Shown piece after piece: positions 1 through 12,900 of a stretch of 64,000 nt of DNA. The position numbers were made by a program, and so were the translations under genes. This DNA comes from Takashimella koratensis (Eukaryota > Basidiomycota > Tremellomycetes > Trichosporonales > Tetragoniomycetaceae), in contig BCKT01000010.1 in NCBI GenBank assembly GCA_003116875.1, positions 682,001 through 746,000 on the forward strand, in the 5' to 3' direction. The first letter of the stretch is position 1, and the number at the start of each line of letters is the position of its first letter. The notes under the pieces were generated by a model. That model ran no database searches. It had not been told where the DNA came from and worked only from the letters and a program-made list of their open reading frames with translations.

Positions 1-1317
1 CGAGTGAGTCAGCAGTACCCGAGACTTTGGTCGAGAATTCGTTGGTCGTCCATCGCTATTCTCTCTGTCTCTTGTCTTCGACGTCGTCTCAAACCTGGTG
101 ATAGTGGTACTTGCTGACAACGATTGTGTCTGTGCTCTTGAAACATTAGGTTCACCCTCGCTGAGGCCGACTGTACAGCGGCTCTCTCTATCCACCCCGA
201 GTCCGTGAAAGCGCTATACCGCCGAGCCCTCGCCCGACGTGGTCTTGACCGCTTTGACGCTGCGTTACAAGGTGCGCCTCCCCCTCCCATCTCCGGTTCT
301 ACGTCAAAAAAAACACCATTACAGGTCTTCGCTGACCCCTCTGCCTATTCTCTGTCATCACCTGGCCAAACTCGCTACGTTCAACGTGCAGATGTCCGGG
401 CCGCGCTGAAGATTGAATCAAACGACGCTCTGATGACGGAAGAGGCCGAGCTGGTAGCGCTCGTGAAACAGAACGCAGCGAGATCCTCCCTGGTCCCAGA
501 CCCGGCTTCACAGGCCGCCGCCCCTCCTCCGAAGCCAGCTACGATAACCGCAATCCCAGAGCCTACCGCTGTGTCCCCCGCGCCGCTGTCAACCACCGCT
601 CCACCAACCGCAACCCCTGCATCTACTCCTTCAACAAGTACAGCTAGGGATGGGTTCGCGGCGCTTCGTAAGACGCGAGACGGCAAGCGCACGGCCTACG
701 CTGGGAAGACCACGACCAGTACACTGTCCCCGACCTCTATTCCTCCCTCTTCCTCCGCTGCTCCCTCCGATGCGCTCTCAGCTACTCCTACACTTCTAAA
801 TCCCACCTCAACACCTGCACCTGCCCCTATTCCCGTTTCTTCCACTCCCCCCTCTCTTCCGCCCACCTCGACCTCGACCCCGCGCTCCTCGACAGGACCC
901 TCACCAGCCTGGGCAGCACCCACCGACACCGCCTCGCTCGCCCCTGGTTCTGGCCTACGCCTACTCCGATCCCTTACCGGGTCCGCATCCCACGACCTCT
1001 GGGTGATCAGTCATTATCCGCCTTCGCTCGTGGGTCGGATACTCGATCCCGTGCTTGAGCCTGATGGGCTTGGGATGATCCTCCGAGCCCTGGCTGGAGG
1101 CTTGGAGAAGGCTCAACAAAAAGCTCTGAGTGGAGAGAGGAAGGAGGGAGCCGAGGTGGAAACGATGAGTATAGAAGGGATGAAGGAGGTAATGAAGGGT
1201 TTGAAGAGGACAAAGAGGTGGAAGATGAATGTGGCAATGTTGAGTAAATCCGAGAGGGAAGCGGGCGAACGTGTTTGGACTGCATGTGGAGGTGCTGCAG
1301 AGGGTGGGTTTAGCTGA
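1..1317 (+). CDS. RPAP3-like TPR protein (5' end outside window)
   Basis: The 3' part of a gene for an RNA polymerase II-associated protein 3-like co-chaperone, which in other fungi and animals links Hsp90 to R2TP-dependent assembly of polymerases and other complexes. Bases 1-3 look like an exon end followed by GTGAGT. The next exons are about 150-271 and 392-1317. The first encodes a TPR helix pair (DCTAAL.I.P...KALYRRALARR), and the junction gives ...AALQ-DVRAALKIE. A Pro/Ser/Thr-rich linker follows, then a C-terminal block (about nt 960-1250) with the spacing of the RPAP3_C domain (HDLWVIS..PPSLVGRILDPVLEPDGL ... KRTKRW). The 120-nt intron 272-391 has no in-frame stop and could be retained. 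Family assignment rests on the TPR plus the C-terminal block; a different TPR co-chaperone is possible. Confidence 0.65.
272..391 (+). other. Intron, 120 nt, stop-free in frame
   Basis: Donor GTGCGC after ...CAAG, branch-like GCTGACC at about 330, acceptor CGTGCAG. Splicing restores the TPR repeat. Retention would add 40 residues without breaking the frame. Confidence 0.6.
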
Positions 1318-2576
1318 GATACCAAGTATCGAGAAGCGAGGATATCGAGGTTTATTGCAGTTTGAGTATTGTTGAACATATCTTTACATGTCATCTATTA
1401 CATTTGCGTCTTGGTGCTTTGTTTCAGTCGTTGCGTCTTGCCTTCCAAGAGCAAGGGCAATAACAACCTCCCGTGATTTGGTGGACGAGAATACATGTCG
1501 CCGAGTCACCTCGTTGTATGATAGGAGTGTGAGTTGGACGAGGACGAGCCAAGTCAGTGTTCCGTGTTGATATAGGAAGATCGGCACTGATTGCATGAAA
1601 GAGGCAGAATGTAGATGAACGGGCGTATGAGAAGAAACCTTGTTGTAGAAGAGAGAGGGTTCGAGAGGTGTGGCAAGAGGAGGGAGGAAGAGGCTACTGT
1701 CGAGCAAAGTAGCCGCGACAAGAGCCGAGTCAAGGTGACACGGGGTGTGCGGGATGCTCCAGGCCGCTAAAGAATGGGCAAGAAGCAAGAGGCGAGAGGC
1801 GAGAGAGGAAGAGGCGGGTGGTAAGGGCGGAATGGAATATGGGAGGTTTACTAATGAATGGACCGAGGTATATTCAAGAAACCCTCGAGATGGGTCAACT
1901 CTCGAGAATCTCATCGTGTTGTTTTTCTGGGGGTTTTCTGTGTTCGCTTTACAGTCTCTTGTCGTCGTTGAGAGGAAGGAGGCAGATATGTTTTTTCGTT
2001 GTCGTTTTTTGATAAAATTGATTTTGTTGATTTTCTTCTGGTCCGTGTGTTGAAGTATGCGCGGAAAGTGCGAGGATTCGATATCATTTGGTAATTTTGA
2101 CATTTTCTGTGGTGGAAAAGCGGAAAGGGGAAGAACGCACGCGGACCAAGTTGCGCCCTTGCGTCGACGAAAATGATCTTGTCGTCAGTCGTGGTCGTCG
2201 GTGGGTGGTGTCGGTCGGTGCCTTGCGAGGGTGCGGAGGTTTGTAGAGGTTTCCCGAAAAGAAAAGAAGAAAAAATCCTAAGGAAAAAGAAAAACAAAGG
2301 GAAAAAGAAGGTGAACCCTCGACAGACAATCGCGTGGTTTAAGGGAAATGCAAAAGAAGGGTGGGGATGAGGGGTGGGACCTGACTGCTGAAAAAGCCGC
2401 AACCACAAGAGAGTTGCGAGTTGTCAGAGGCCTGGCGGGGAGAGAAGAAAGTGGAGGAGAGGAGGAAAGAAACGAGGCGGGTGGAAAGGAGTCTAGAATT
2501 GTCTAATGAAGATGGGTCGAGAGCAGGTCGCTAGTGCGTTGTTCGATGCTACGATGCTCTGCTCTCAGTGCCGGCA
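1318..2576. other. Convergent intergenic region
   Basis: 1.26 kb between the RPAP3-like stop and the NRG1 stop, so it should hold both 3' UTRs. A 239-codon minus-strand frame at 1384-2103 is Ser/Leu/Pro-biased, starts in AT-rich sequence and has no recognisable motif; I take it as chance. No RNA gene or repeat of note was seen. Confidence 0.6.
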
Positions 2577-4234
2577 CTAGCGGTTGAACTGTGATTTCGT
2601 TAATATTCTACTCATACTCGCCAAACAAATGGAACATGCTGTATACCCAAACCGAACCAGTAACTCACGTTGGAGGTGGCCTTGCCGCCGCTGCCTTCGC
2701 TCGAGATACTGCCTCGGTGGTGGCCCATCATCCCGGGCTCGTCCTTCATGTGTCCTCCCATCCCTTGCATCCCGGGCTGTCCGCTCGCGCCCGGTGCGCC
2801 GTACGCGTAACCCATGTGGTGCGGGGGTGCCGCACCGCCGGGTCCACCACCGTACGCGCCGCCGTATCCGCCCATTCCCGGCATCGCGTTGCCGTTGCCG
2901 CTAGCGAGGATGTCGCCCGAGTTGGGTGGGGTCAACCGCCGACGCGGCGAGGGGGGGCGCGCAGACGAAGGGTCAACGCCAGCGCCGGAACGGCGGTAAC
3001 GCTCGGTGTCCTCGTACGCTTGGCTGAGTGGGGTCGAGGTCTGCGCGCGTGGCGGGTGAGCATTGCCACCGGGTCCGCCCATGGGCGCCTGGGTCGCGTA
3101 TGACCCCGGGGTGAGCACGCCAGCACCACCGTACGAAGACTCGCGCGAGTGCTGGGTGAAGCCTGTCTGTAAGGGGGAGTACATGTGGCCACCGCCACCA
3201 CCGCCGCCCGAGCCGCCGGCGTTGCCGTGCTCGGCGGCGATGCCCGGGGAGTAGAGGCCGTGGTGTGGGTGAGGCGCGCCGTAAGGGGAAGCCATGGAGC
3301 CCGGCGCGCCACCGTAGCGGTAAGGCGGCGGCTGCTGATACTGTGCACCGTAAGGCTGGTAGGGCGAGGGGGAAAAGTTGGAGTAGAATGGCTGGTGGTG
3401 ACCGGGCATCTGCATCGCCGAGTGGCCGTTGACGGGGGACGGAACGCGGCTGGACTGTGCAGAAGCAGACTGGGGCATGCCGACGCCCGGAGGAGGAAGA
3501 GGGTACCCGGGGTAGCCGCCGTGCTGCTGCGGGTCGTACATGTACCCTCCATAAGGCGCAGAACCCTGCGAGGTCGGGGTCTGATACGGGGACGCATGTT
3601 GAGCGGCGCTCGCGCTCGAGGTCGATGAGGGCGTGCCAACTGCTCCCGCGGCTCCACCCTTCGACTTGCGCGGCTGACGGGTCGACGAAGATTTGAGACC
3701 CGCCGCCATCATAGCAGCAGCGATTGCCTGGCGCGCGGCCGTCCCAGATCCACGACGCAACGTCGGGCTCAAGTGGGTTCGGTAGCTGTGAACGTTAGCG
3801 GGGTCTTGGATAACTCTAGAGGCTACTACTCACTGCTGCTGCAGGTTATCTTGTCTGCTCGTCTTCGTCTCACAACCCGGGAACGGACATTTGAAGGCCT
3901 TGACGCCCGTGTGTATCCGCCCGTGCCTCTGCAAATGCCCGCCCGTGGTAAAGCCTCGACCGCAGATGGGGCAGATGTGGGGCTTGGTCTTCCCCTCTGC
4001 TGGGCCCGTCGCGCCGTTCTTCCCCTTTGAGCTCGACGCACCAAGAGGAGGGGCACTGTGTGGTGCGTTGTGCTGGTGGTGGCCGTGAACCGGGGTCTCA
4101 GGCGCTCCACCCATCGGCTCGCCAGAGTAAGAGCGCGTTGTGCCAGCCGAGTCGGTCATGCCGCCTAGGTGCGACCCAGGCGTCACGTTTGGTTGTTGGC
4201 CGTAGACGTGGTGGTGCGGTGATGTGTCCGACAT
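2577..4234 (-). CDS. NRG1: Nrg1-like C2H2 zinc-finger transcriptional repressor
   Basis: DNA-binding regulator with two adjacent C2H2 fingers at about residues 86-140. The first reads CPICGRGFTTGGHLQRHGRIH; the second is C-PFPGC followed by SRQDNLQQHYRTH. The GHL.RH.RIHTG and R.DN..QHYRTH signatures are those of Nrg1/Nrg2-type repressors, which in yeasts act with Tup1-Cyc8 on glucose and stress genes. Exons: 3834-4234, 2669-3785 and 2577-2588, giving 509 residues. The 48-nt first intron splits the second finger at its first histidine. The last exon adds only Phe-Asn-Arg and the stop. The region after the fingers is Gly/Pro/Gln/Tyr-rich and probably disordered. The start is the first ATG of the open frame. 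A 5.7-kb gene-free region lies upstream. Confidence 0.82.
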
Positions 4235-5210
4235 GGCGGTGTCAAGGGGATTAGGGGGTAAAGGACGCCGAAGCGGTGGAGTCGAGCAACGGAGAAAAAA
4301 TCAAGAAGAGGCTTCAAGCGAGCAGATAGACAAAGTAGTCTTGGTCGACAAGCTCCAGCAGCAGTGAAGGTGTGGTGTTTACGACCGAGTGTGACGGTAC
4401 TGTATTATACTTTTTTTCTCTTCACGACGGCGAGCAAAGTCGATGCTGGCTTGCTAAGGGAGGTCGAGTTTTGACAAGGGGGAGGGGATCAAGTGGGTTC
4501 GATGGTCGTCCTGAATGTCCAGGGATAGATAAGGATGGAGAGGAGAGAAGAGCGAGGGTAGAGAATGAAGGAGTAGGTAGAGAGTGGGAGTGATTTTTTT
4601 TTTCCAGGTTCCAGGTGGACGAATGGACCACGCGGCGAGATGGCGATGGGGTCAAAAGCGAGACAGATGGAAATGGCCGACGGGAGCGAGGCGTAAGGTA
4701 GGGGTTTCAGGCGAAGCGGGCGAGGCGAAGCCAAAGTGCGGCGAATGCGAATGAGACGATGCGAATGCAAGTGGAAAGACCAAGTGGGCAGTAGGTTGGG
4801 TAGGTGATGGGCGGGTGACAGCGAGAGAGAAGCAGAGAGGCAGAGAGGCAGTGGTGGAAGAGGAAGGAGGAGGAAGTAAAAAAAAATTAATGAATCCAAT
4901 TTTTTTGGGTGGACGAATTTAATTCGGCAAGGGGCAAGGGGCAAGGGGAGAGACAGAGTCAGAGTCAGCTCGGATACGAGACACGGGCGGGATCGGCCAG
5001 AGTCAGAGTCAGAGGAGGGAGGAGGGAGGAGGAGAAGAAGCAGAAGCAGAGAAGCAACGTACCGTGGAGGAGCGGGGCGCAGGTGCAGGCGCAGGGGGCC
5101 GGTCGGGGGTGAGTGGGTGGATGGATGGATGGATGGATGGGGACGAAGCAAGAGGGCGAGACGAGGACGTGGATCCAATGGGTGAGGAAGGGACAGTGTC
5201 AGCGGGGAGC

Positions 5211-5258
5211 ATTAGGATTAGGATTAGGATTAGGATTAGGATTAGGATTAGGATTAGG
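5211..5258. repeat. ATTAGG hexamer array, about 8 copies
   Basis: Perfect tandem of a six-base unit in noncoding DNA upstream of NRG1. It resembles TTAGGG but has only two G per unit and is internal, so it is a microsatellite and not telomeric. Confidence 0.9.
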
Positions 5259-7411
5259 CGCGGCGATTAGCCTGGCGTGGGTCGGAGTAGGATTGGGATC
5301 GGGACACGTCTGATTACACTCCCAGGGCGCAACACGCGGGCGCAGGGAGAAAGGGAGAAAATGGCAGCCGGGGAAATGCAAGGAATATATTGGGGGCGAG
5401 GTGACTGCACAGAAGGGAGTTTCGGGGTGGACAGCAATGAGACCACACCAACCAGCGGGCAAACATGCACGACCACGTCGTCCAATAAGCACGCATAAGT
5501 GGGATCCCACTTTCGGGGTCGACCCCAGATGCAGAGCCGTGGGATGCAGAGTGCAGCAAGCAGAGAGTAAAGTAGAGAGCCAGTGCGATGCAGTGCAAGT
5601 TTTGCAGCAGCAGTGTCCTTTGCGACTCGTGTGCCATCATGATCCGGGGATAGGGGTGTCTCATGCGGGGGGGAAGGGGGTTGGAGAAAGGCAGCAGGCA
5701 GGGAGTGGGGAGACGATAGCAGGCAACGATAACCCAAACCCTCAGCTCAGGCTCACCCTTGTTGTCGATAAGATTGACCGAGGGTCGAGACGAGGGTCGG
5801 AATGAGGGACCAGGAAGAGGATAAGAGGATGTAAACTATGGATAAAGAGTCAGGTAGGGATCCAGGATAATGGATAATGGGAGGGGAGAATGAGTGGTGA
5901 TGGTGATTATAATTTTGTTCTCTGCTTGGGTTTATCTCCCGAGTGGGTGGGGTGGGGGAGGTGAGAGGGGATGCGAGCTGGGAGGGGGGAGTAGGTGTGG
6001 GTGTAGACGGAGTGATATGGGAGGTTGTTGTGGACTCGTGTCTGGGACAGGGATCGAGGTACGACGAGACAGAGGGATAGATGTGCAAGCCCTTAGATCT
6101 GCGGCAGTGGAAGAGGTGAAGGTGGATGCTGGGACGAGGCTGTAAAGTGGGGGCGAGTCAAGCAGTACGATGAGAGCCAGAGTATCTCTGTCGAGTCCCT
6201 GTATGTAACTGTAACTGGAACTGGACCACGGGAACCGTCCGTGGGCCCTGGTTAGACAGGGGAGGCGCAGAGACCCCGACGCGCAATGGGGTGGGTGTCC
6301 CTTGCTCCTTGATCCCCTTCCCTGTCGACTCAAGGGACAGATAACAAAAAAAAACCCAAAATTCTCAAAATCGTTGATCTGATCCGCGATAACAGACAGG
6401 GCAAGGGTTACAGGGCAATACAGGCAATGCAATCAATGCACATTTTGTACGCCGCTGAACTCCATCGCAGATCGCTGGTCAAGCAGCATCGGTAAAAGGG
6501 TCCAGGAGACAACTGAAAGTAGGTAGGTAGGTGGGGAGTGCGGACGACGGAGACGGGTCAAGTAGGGTAGGAAAAGCTTGATAGACGTTTCTGGTCGTAC
6601 CCCAAACTCTGGTTCCGTATGCAGCGTTGCCTGCGGACGACATCTTCACTCACCAGTTGCGTTACCCGGTTTCTGATCACTAGGCAGTTGTTACACCCTA
6701 TATCACTGCGACTGCGGTCTGGGGTCCGAGTTGAAGCAAGTCGGGGCGGCGATGGGTAGGTGGAGGGGAGGGAGGGAAGTTGACGCGCGTCGGATCTGTT
6801 TTTGTCCCAGCTGCTTCAGTTATGAGATATGTAGGGCGCGAAAAGCCAAAGTCGTTGACGGTAGATGGGGAATCAAGGTGAACAGAATCCGATACAGGGA
6901 AAGGGAAGTACAGAGAGAGAAGGGAGGAAAGGATGAGTAAGAGCTTGTTGAGATCGGATCCAATGAATTTCGTCGCGTGACGAGAGTACGTCGTTGGGAT
7001 TGGATGTGGTAGGTTGGAATATCCAGGGAGCGGCAAGTGCACAACGGAGCGAGGGGGAGGAGAAGGGAGGGAGAGATCCACGCTGTGCTCCAACTTTGTT
7101 TCCTTCAAGTTTGGGACCAACCCACACCCCGTCTTACCCGTTGGTCCAGATCCCAATGACACGATACGGAGACACGGAGACACGGAAGATCGAGACTTGA
7201 CTCACTAGACGGGCGAGGCTGTGGTGAGCTATAAGAAAGCGCAGTTATAGGGGAGATGGCGACGCTGGAATTGGTAATAGTGATAGTTAGAAGAATGAAG
7301 ACGAGGTGGTGATGAGCAAGTTGGTGATGGTGACGACGAAGAGTACACGATCTGTCCGGATGAGCCCACGCTGACCACTTTGCGATTACGAAACATAATG
7401 CATGGCAGAAA

Positions 7412-7425
7412 GGGGGGGGGGGGGG
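7412..7425. repeat. Poly-G run of 14
   Basis: Uninterrupted G tract in the NRG1 upstream region. Confidence 0.9.
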
Positions 7426-8833
7426 TTATCCCGCCGGAGCTGCCGAAGTTGTTCTACATCTCGTCATTGGACAGAACCACGCGAGCGTGGGTGGGGAGGT
7501 TTAGGTGGGGGTTTTGCATTGCTCATTTGACGGGACAGTGGTGTGGTGACGGTGACGGTGATTTGGAATTTGGGTGGGTCTCGTCCGAGCGCCGGAGATG
7601 GCGCGGGGTGAGTGGGCGAGGGGAAGAGGGCGAGGGCGAGGACGAGGACGGTGGATGAGGATAGGGGGGGGGAGGGGGGAGGGAGGAGGGAGGAGGGGGG
7701 AAGGGGGAAGGGGGAAGGGGGAGAGGGCAAGAGGTAAGGGGGAGCGAGCGGAGGCGAGAGGTCAGAAGCTAGGCGAGAGGTAGGCGGTCAGAGGTGAGGT
7801 AAGTGCTCGGTGATGAAGTGCATGTGCATGAGCAAGAGCAAGACCTGTCAGGCTTAGCGCGCGAAACGAGTCAAAAACACTCGAACAGTGTTGTACGAGT
7901 CACGGCGCGGGGGCGGGGGGAGGGGTACGAGTAGGTTCGACTGCTGCGACTTTCATTGGGCGGTAAGGCGTAGGCGTAGGCGTAGGCGCAGGCGTAGCCA
8001 GTGGGCGGTGGGCGGTGTGCCGTGTGCGGTGCGTCGCGTGCTTGTGTCTTGTCACCCGGGGTAAAGTGGTGTGCTTATTGCTTATTGGCCTTGGCCATGG
8101 CATGGGGCTAGAGCTGGAGCTGGGGGCTTGGGGCTTGGACTGGGGCTTATGACTCGGTCTACGGCGACGTCGGGTCAAGGTCAAGGTCAAGGTCAAGGGG
8201 CATGTACTTGCCCAAAGGGGTAACTAATAGTCTCCGATATCATCACAGGCGAAAGAAAGGCAAAGCATGCGCCAACTGATTTTACTCCCGTGTCTCTCAT
8301 TATTTCGATAGAGTTGGCGCTCGTCACTCGTCGGCTTGGCCGCTTGTCCCCCAACTACGATCGCGGATGAGGAGAGCGGGAGTAGAACCAAGTTACGGTC
8401 AGTCAAGAGGGTTTCGGGGTTTCTGCCGAGTGGGTAGGCCCAGTTGATTGGAATCACGAGATGGAGAAGAAGAAGAGAAAAAGGACTACGCAGGCTCCCC
8501 ACCCGTACGTACTGTATGACAGTTTGAGATGTTTCTGCCTCCTCGCCTCGCCTCGCCTCGCCTCTGACCGTCGAGCTGGATTATGTTACTACCTCCTGCT
8601 CATCGGCGACCGGGTTCATCGTGTCAGCCAGCAACTCGGCCTTACCTAGATTCGTATAAATGGAATCAATCGTACGGATGGATCTCTCTGTGCTCCCCGT
8701 CAGATCGAACGGGTTTATGGGCATTTTAATATCTTCGATTTATCTGCGATCTGGGGACAGACACCACGTTGGCCCAAAAATCTAGATGGGGTTGGTGGGG
8801 TTTTTTTACTTCCACTTCACCTCAGTCCGTCCT

Positions 8834-8857
8834 CCCCCCCCCCCCCCCCCCCCCCCC
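8834..8857. repeat. Poly-C run of 24
   Basis: Uninterrupted C tract in the same gene-free region, directly after TTCACCTCAGTCCGTCCT. Confidence 0.9.
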
Positions 8858-9916
8858 TTCTGTTTGCCTCTGCTTCTCTCCGCCTCTGTCGTTTGGTTTT
8901 TCCTTTTCCGTTGGGATACGACGTAGCATAAGACGCCGCAAGTGCTGCAAGAGCCAGGCAGGCTCGGTACGGTCAAGAAGCACGAGTCCACTGAAAGGCA
9001 AGTCAAGACTCGGTCGGCTCGATCGAGGTCTTTGGCTGGAGTGGCCACCCTGGTTGGACTCGGGGAGTCGGAGAATTTTCCCCGTGTGCAGAACGCGGTG
9101 TTGGTGCAAGTGGTCGGTGGGCTCTAACCTAGGCCCGTTCTACACCCGTACACCCGACGGCCGCCGTGAACCCCCCGCCCCCCCCCCCTCTGCCCTACCC
9201 AGTCAGTACACCTACCCGACGACCCGACCCAATTCGCCACTGCCGCCTGTTCGCTTCCACCGTTCCCAATGATGTGATTCCGACCGTTCTGTGGCGTGGC
9301 GCTCGGCACCTCCTGTACGTAGTTGCACTCGTCACTAGTCGATACACGCAGACTCGACTGGGTTCAAAGCTTGCAACACGCAACGCGCAACACGCAGTAT
9401 ATAGCATGAATTTATACATGGGGATGATTACGGTACAAACATAAGTGGCGAGCATACCTTTGACAAAGTGGCAGAAAAGCCATTTTTTGGAACAGACAAC
9501 CTACTGTAGCTCCCCCTACTCATTCTTGACTTGTATAAAACAAAGGACACATGGAGACTAGAACGACTCCTAATCCCGAGGTTGTATGAAACAGGAATAC
9601 CCTACGTGATACTTATGTACATACACTCCAAGTCTTTTTTATTTATTTTGTTACATTCGTTTCGATTCGTTTCGTATCGTGAAATCGTGGAATCGTAACT
9701 TGTGTCGTGTCGTATCGTCTCATTTCATTTCTGTATCCTCGGCCTGGGTTACTTATCGATAGCTTAATACTAGTCCCTCCTGACGGTGATAGACAAAATT
9801 CCATGTCTCTTTACCTCGGACTGCGCAGCCGCCAGGTCCGATCGTCGTGTGTATCGCCGCTCCAACCGCCGGCACCCGCATCGGCACCGGCATCACGACC
9901 GCCACTGCGGCTACCG

Positions 9917-12900
9917 TCACCTATATCGGAAATCAGGTTGGGATCGTGCATTAGGCTCCGGGGGTCTGTGATCTATGAATGACCTCAAGGTCGGGACGGG
10001 CGGGACGGGCGGGACGGGCGAGACGGGTGGGATCGTAGGTAATGGCAAGAGAGGTGGGAGGATCGATCCCGGTGCGCTTTGCCATGTCGGTCCTGATCCT
10101 GGGTAATCGACATCGCCAAGAGCCTCGAAATAATCGATGGCAACGGGGTGTTCGACGTCCGTGTCCCAAACCATCATAGTTGGCCAAGAATCTTCACCAC
10201 CTTCCCTTTCCCTCTCTCCCCCCCTGTTCCTGTCCCTGTCCCTCCCCCTTTGCCCTTCCCCACCGACAACTCCATCGGCTTCAAGTTCCGTCCGCTGCAT
10301 CCCATACACCTCGTACCAATCCTCTACACGATCTATCCGAAGCCGTCCAGGCTCATTATGCTCCATCCTCACCCCACCTGGAGCCACGGGTGTCGCGCCG
10401 GATGCAGCGGGTCCGGTGGGTACGGCTGGTACGACAGGATAATACTCGATCGAAGCAATCGTCTCGTCATCGTCATCGTCCCCCTCGTCGTCCTCACCGT
10501 CACCGTCGGGCCCAGGGTAAACCGGGTCAATGGTACCTGTCATAGCGTGTCGGAGAGCGCGATTGTATGCAGATAGATCGCGGCGATAAGATCCACCTCT
10601 TGGGGCGGGTAAGATGGGTTCGTCTGGGTATATCGTTCTCATCCCCAAGAATTCTAGCACAGATTCCTCATACTCCCTCGTATGCGTTGGTCGAGAGCGA
10701 CCGACATCCCTTGCCCCGCCTCTCGCCCGTCCCAACCCTCCCACCGCTCCCACCCTTCTTTCGCCTCCACCGCCACCACCGCCCCACAGACTCTGCCCTT
10801 CCCCATCGTCCAGAGCCACAGCGATCTCCGGATCCAGCCCTGCCCTGATCCTCCTCTCCGTAGCCCTCAGTGCCCTTTCGACAACCTCCACATCTTCCTC
10901 TGTCAGCACCTGACTCGTCATCGCCTCTGTCAATCGACGCATCAAATCTGGTTCATCACTCATCAAGAGCTCCCAGAACGCCTGAACGTGGACGCGCACG
11001 GGATCCGTGGCCAGCCACCGAGGTGCGCGAGCAGTCGAGCGAGCAGATTCGATAGTAGAGGTGATATAGTGGATGGGACTCTCAAAGGGCTGATAGACCC
11101 TCACAGCACGAGGAGGCGGGTTGAGGGTGAGCTCGTAGTTGAACAAAGACTCAACGATTCGAGTAAGCGATTTGAGAACAAGTCGGAGTTCACGTATCTC
11201 ACGGAGGATTCGAGAGACACGCACTGCTTGTGCCATGTCATCGGTTTCATCGTCGGTGTTGGGGTTGGCGTTGGCGTTTGGGCTGGTGTTGGTATTGGAG
11301 TCGAGGTTGGGGGTTGGGCCGAAGGCGGTGGCAGCGGCGGAGGTTGCGGGGGTCGAAGCTGCCCCGGAGGTCCCAGGATCCGCACCGTTGCCTCCAGCGG
11401 TGAGTCCGTTGGCAACCTCCCTACCTTGTCCCCTATGGGACACATCAAAAGCATCCTCTGTCATCCTCTGGAGACCCTCGAGCAGCCTCCCGACGGCATC
11501 GAGGTAGACGCCGACTCTAGACCGTGCCGACGACGAAGTGGACGACGAGGAGCTGCCCAGTCTCGCTAGCCTCGGGAACGGGTGAAGACCGACTCTTGCG
11601 TTGGCTGTACCGCTTCCGTTACCACCGCCGTTGACTGTGCCGTTCCCGCGGTCACGAGACCTCGACGATGCCTCAAGCCCACCTCCACCTACTCTACGAC
11701 GCCTCGATCCCCCCACCGGTGGTTCAGGCGTATCAACGTGATGAAACCATGCTGGCGGGTAAAACGCACTTCCGTCCGGTGTCGTACCCGCTCTCTCACC
11801 CCTAGCTACCGCGAACTCCTGATTGGCCATGGCTTCCGCAAAAACCCTTGCCAATGGGCCCGCGGGGGAAATATGGGACGGTGACAGAGGTGGACTGTCG
11901 AAATCAAAGACAATCCCGTCGCGCCTCGTGTCTCGCGTAGGCTCGTCGGGGGGTCCGTTCTCTGCGTCAAGTGGGAGGCCCTCAGCGTCGATTACCACGG
12001 GTCCGGTGCCCTCGAGTCGACGTCGGGTCTGCTCGCGCGGACTGACCTCCTCCAAACCCTCGTCTTCTCTTCTCCTCCGCCGAGGTCGAGGGACGTTGTT
12101 GAATGGGTAGACAGGCTCGGATCCCTCTCCGCCTGCTGACCCAGCCCGATCAGCCGTGGGCCAGTTGTACTCGGGCGGAACGAAATTGGAGAGGGTGATG
12201 AGTTCAGGCGGGGAGGAGGGCGCGGACACCGCACCGACCCAGTCGTCGCCACCTGTACGATCGAGCATGATTCGGCGGTACCGAGTAGGATTGGCGGTCT
12301 GGTACTCGCGCACCCAGGCGTCGGTGTCGTCGGCTCCTGTGGTCGTGGTGGCGGGGGCGTCATGGTTGGTGGTGGTCGTTGGAGCGGCGTCGGGAAGAAC
12401 GGCTTGAGGCGCGGCGGGAACCACAGTCGTGTCGCTGTCGTTTCCGCTGTCGTCGCCACCACCGTCCTCGTTCATCATGGCCACCGCGATATCCACCATG
12501 GCGTCGGTCGCGTTGGACGAGGTAGCCACGGGCCGTGGCTCTTGCTCAGGCGTCATAATGACCGGCTGCTGGTTGATTTCGACATTCGCTCCTGCTGGAC
12601 CCTCGCCTTGCTCGACGACCACGGGAGCAGCAGGAGAGGCTGGGACTGGGGCAGTCGACGGGTTCACTGCGAGTTCTGCTCGTAATGGGGCGCCGGTGGA
12701 CATTCCCACGGTGTCACCTGTCCTCTCTCTCAACGGAGAGACTCGAAGAGTGTTGGGCTCGCCACTACTAGGCAGTCTCGAGCCTCGGACCCGTTGCGAG
12801 ACCGGCTGCAACCATGACCCACCGGGGTACACGGTCTCGTGGTATGACCTGTGCGAGGGAACTCTGAAGGGTGTCTCAGTTTGGACGACGGTTGGATGTG

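Larger units (their letters stand above)
4235..9916. promoter_or_regulatory. Long gene-free region upstream of NRG1
   Basis: 5.7 kb between the NRG1 start and the stop of the next gene, with no frame that looks like coding exons. From about 4240 to 8200 the plus strand is strongly purine-rich, so the NRG1 sense strand is CT-rich, as fungal promoters and 5' leaders usually are. Many simple repeats occur: GGAT x5 (about 5119-5140), ATTAGG x8 (5211-5258), G14 (7412-7425), GGTCAA (about 8173-8199), CTCGC (about 8541-8563) and C24 (8834-8857). It probably holds a long promoter and leader, and perhaps noncoding transcripts. The part from about 9100 to 9916 should include the 3' UTR of the upstream gene. 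Confidence 0.5.

Noticed and set aside
1384..2103. 239-codon minus-strand frame
   Set aside because: Composition and start region look noncoding, no motif, and it overlaps the expected 3' UTRs of two convergent genes.
4489..5178. 229-codon minus-strand frame in the NRG1 upstream region
   Set aside because: Made of Ser/Pro/Leu runs from CT-rich DNA; typical chance frame in a pyrimidine-rich leader.
5211..5258. ATTAGG array as an internal telomere
   Set aside because: The unit lacks the three to five G of fungal telomere repeats and stands alone among other microsatellites.
10682..11569. Long plus-strand frame opposite the 1164-residue gene
   Set aside because: Shadow of the real minus-strand exon; no start context or motif.
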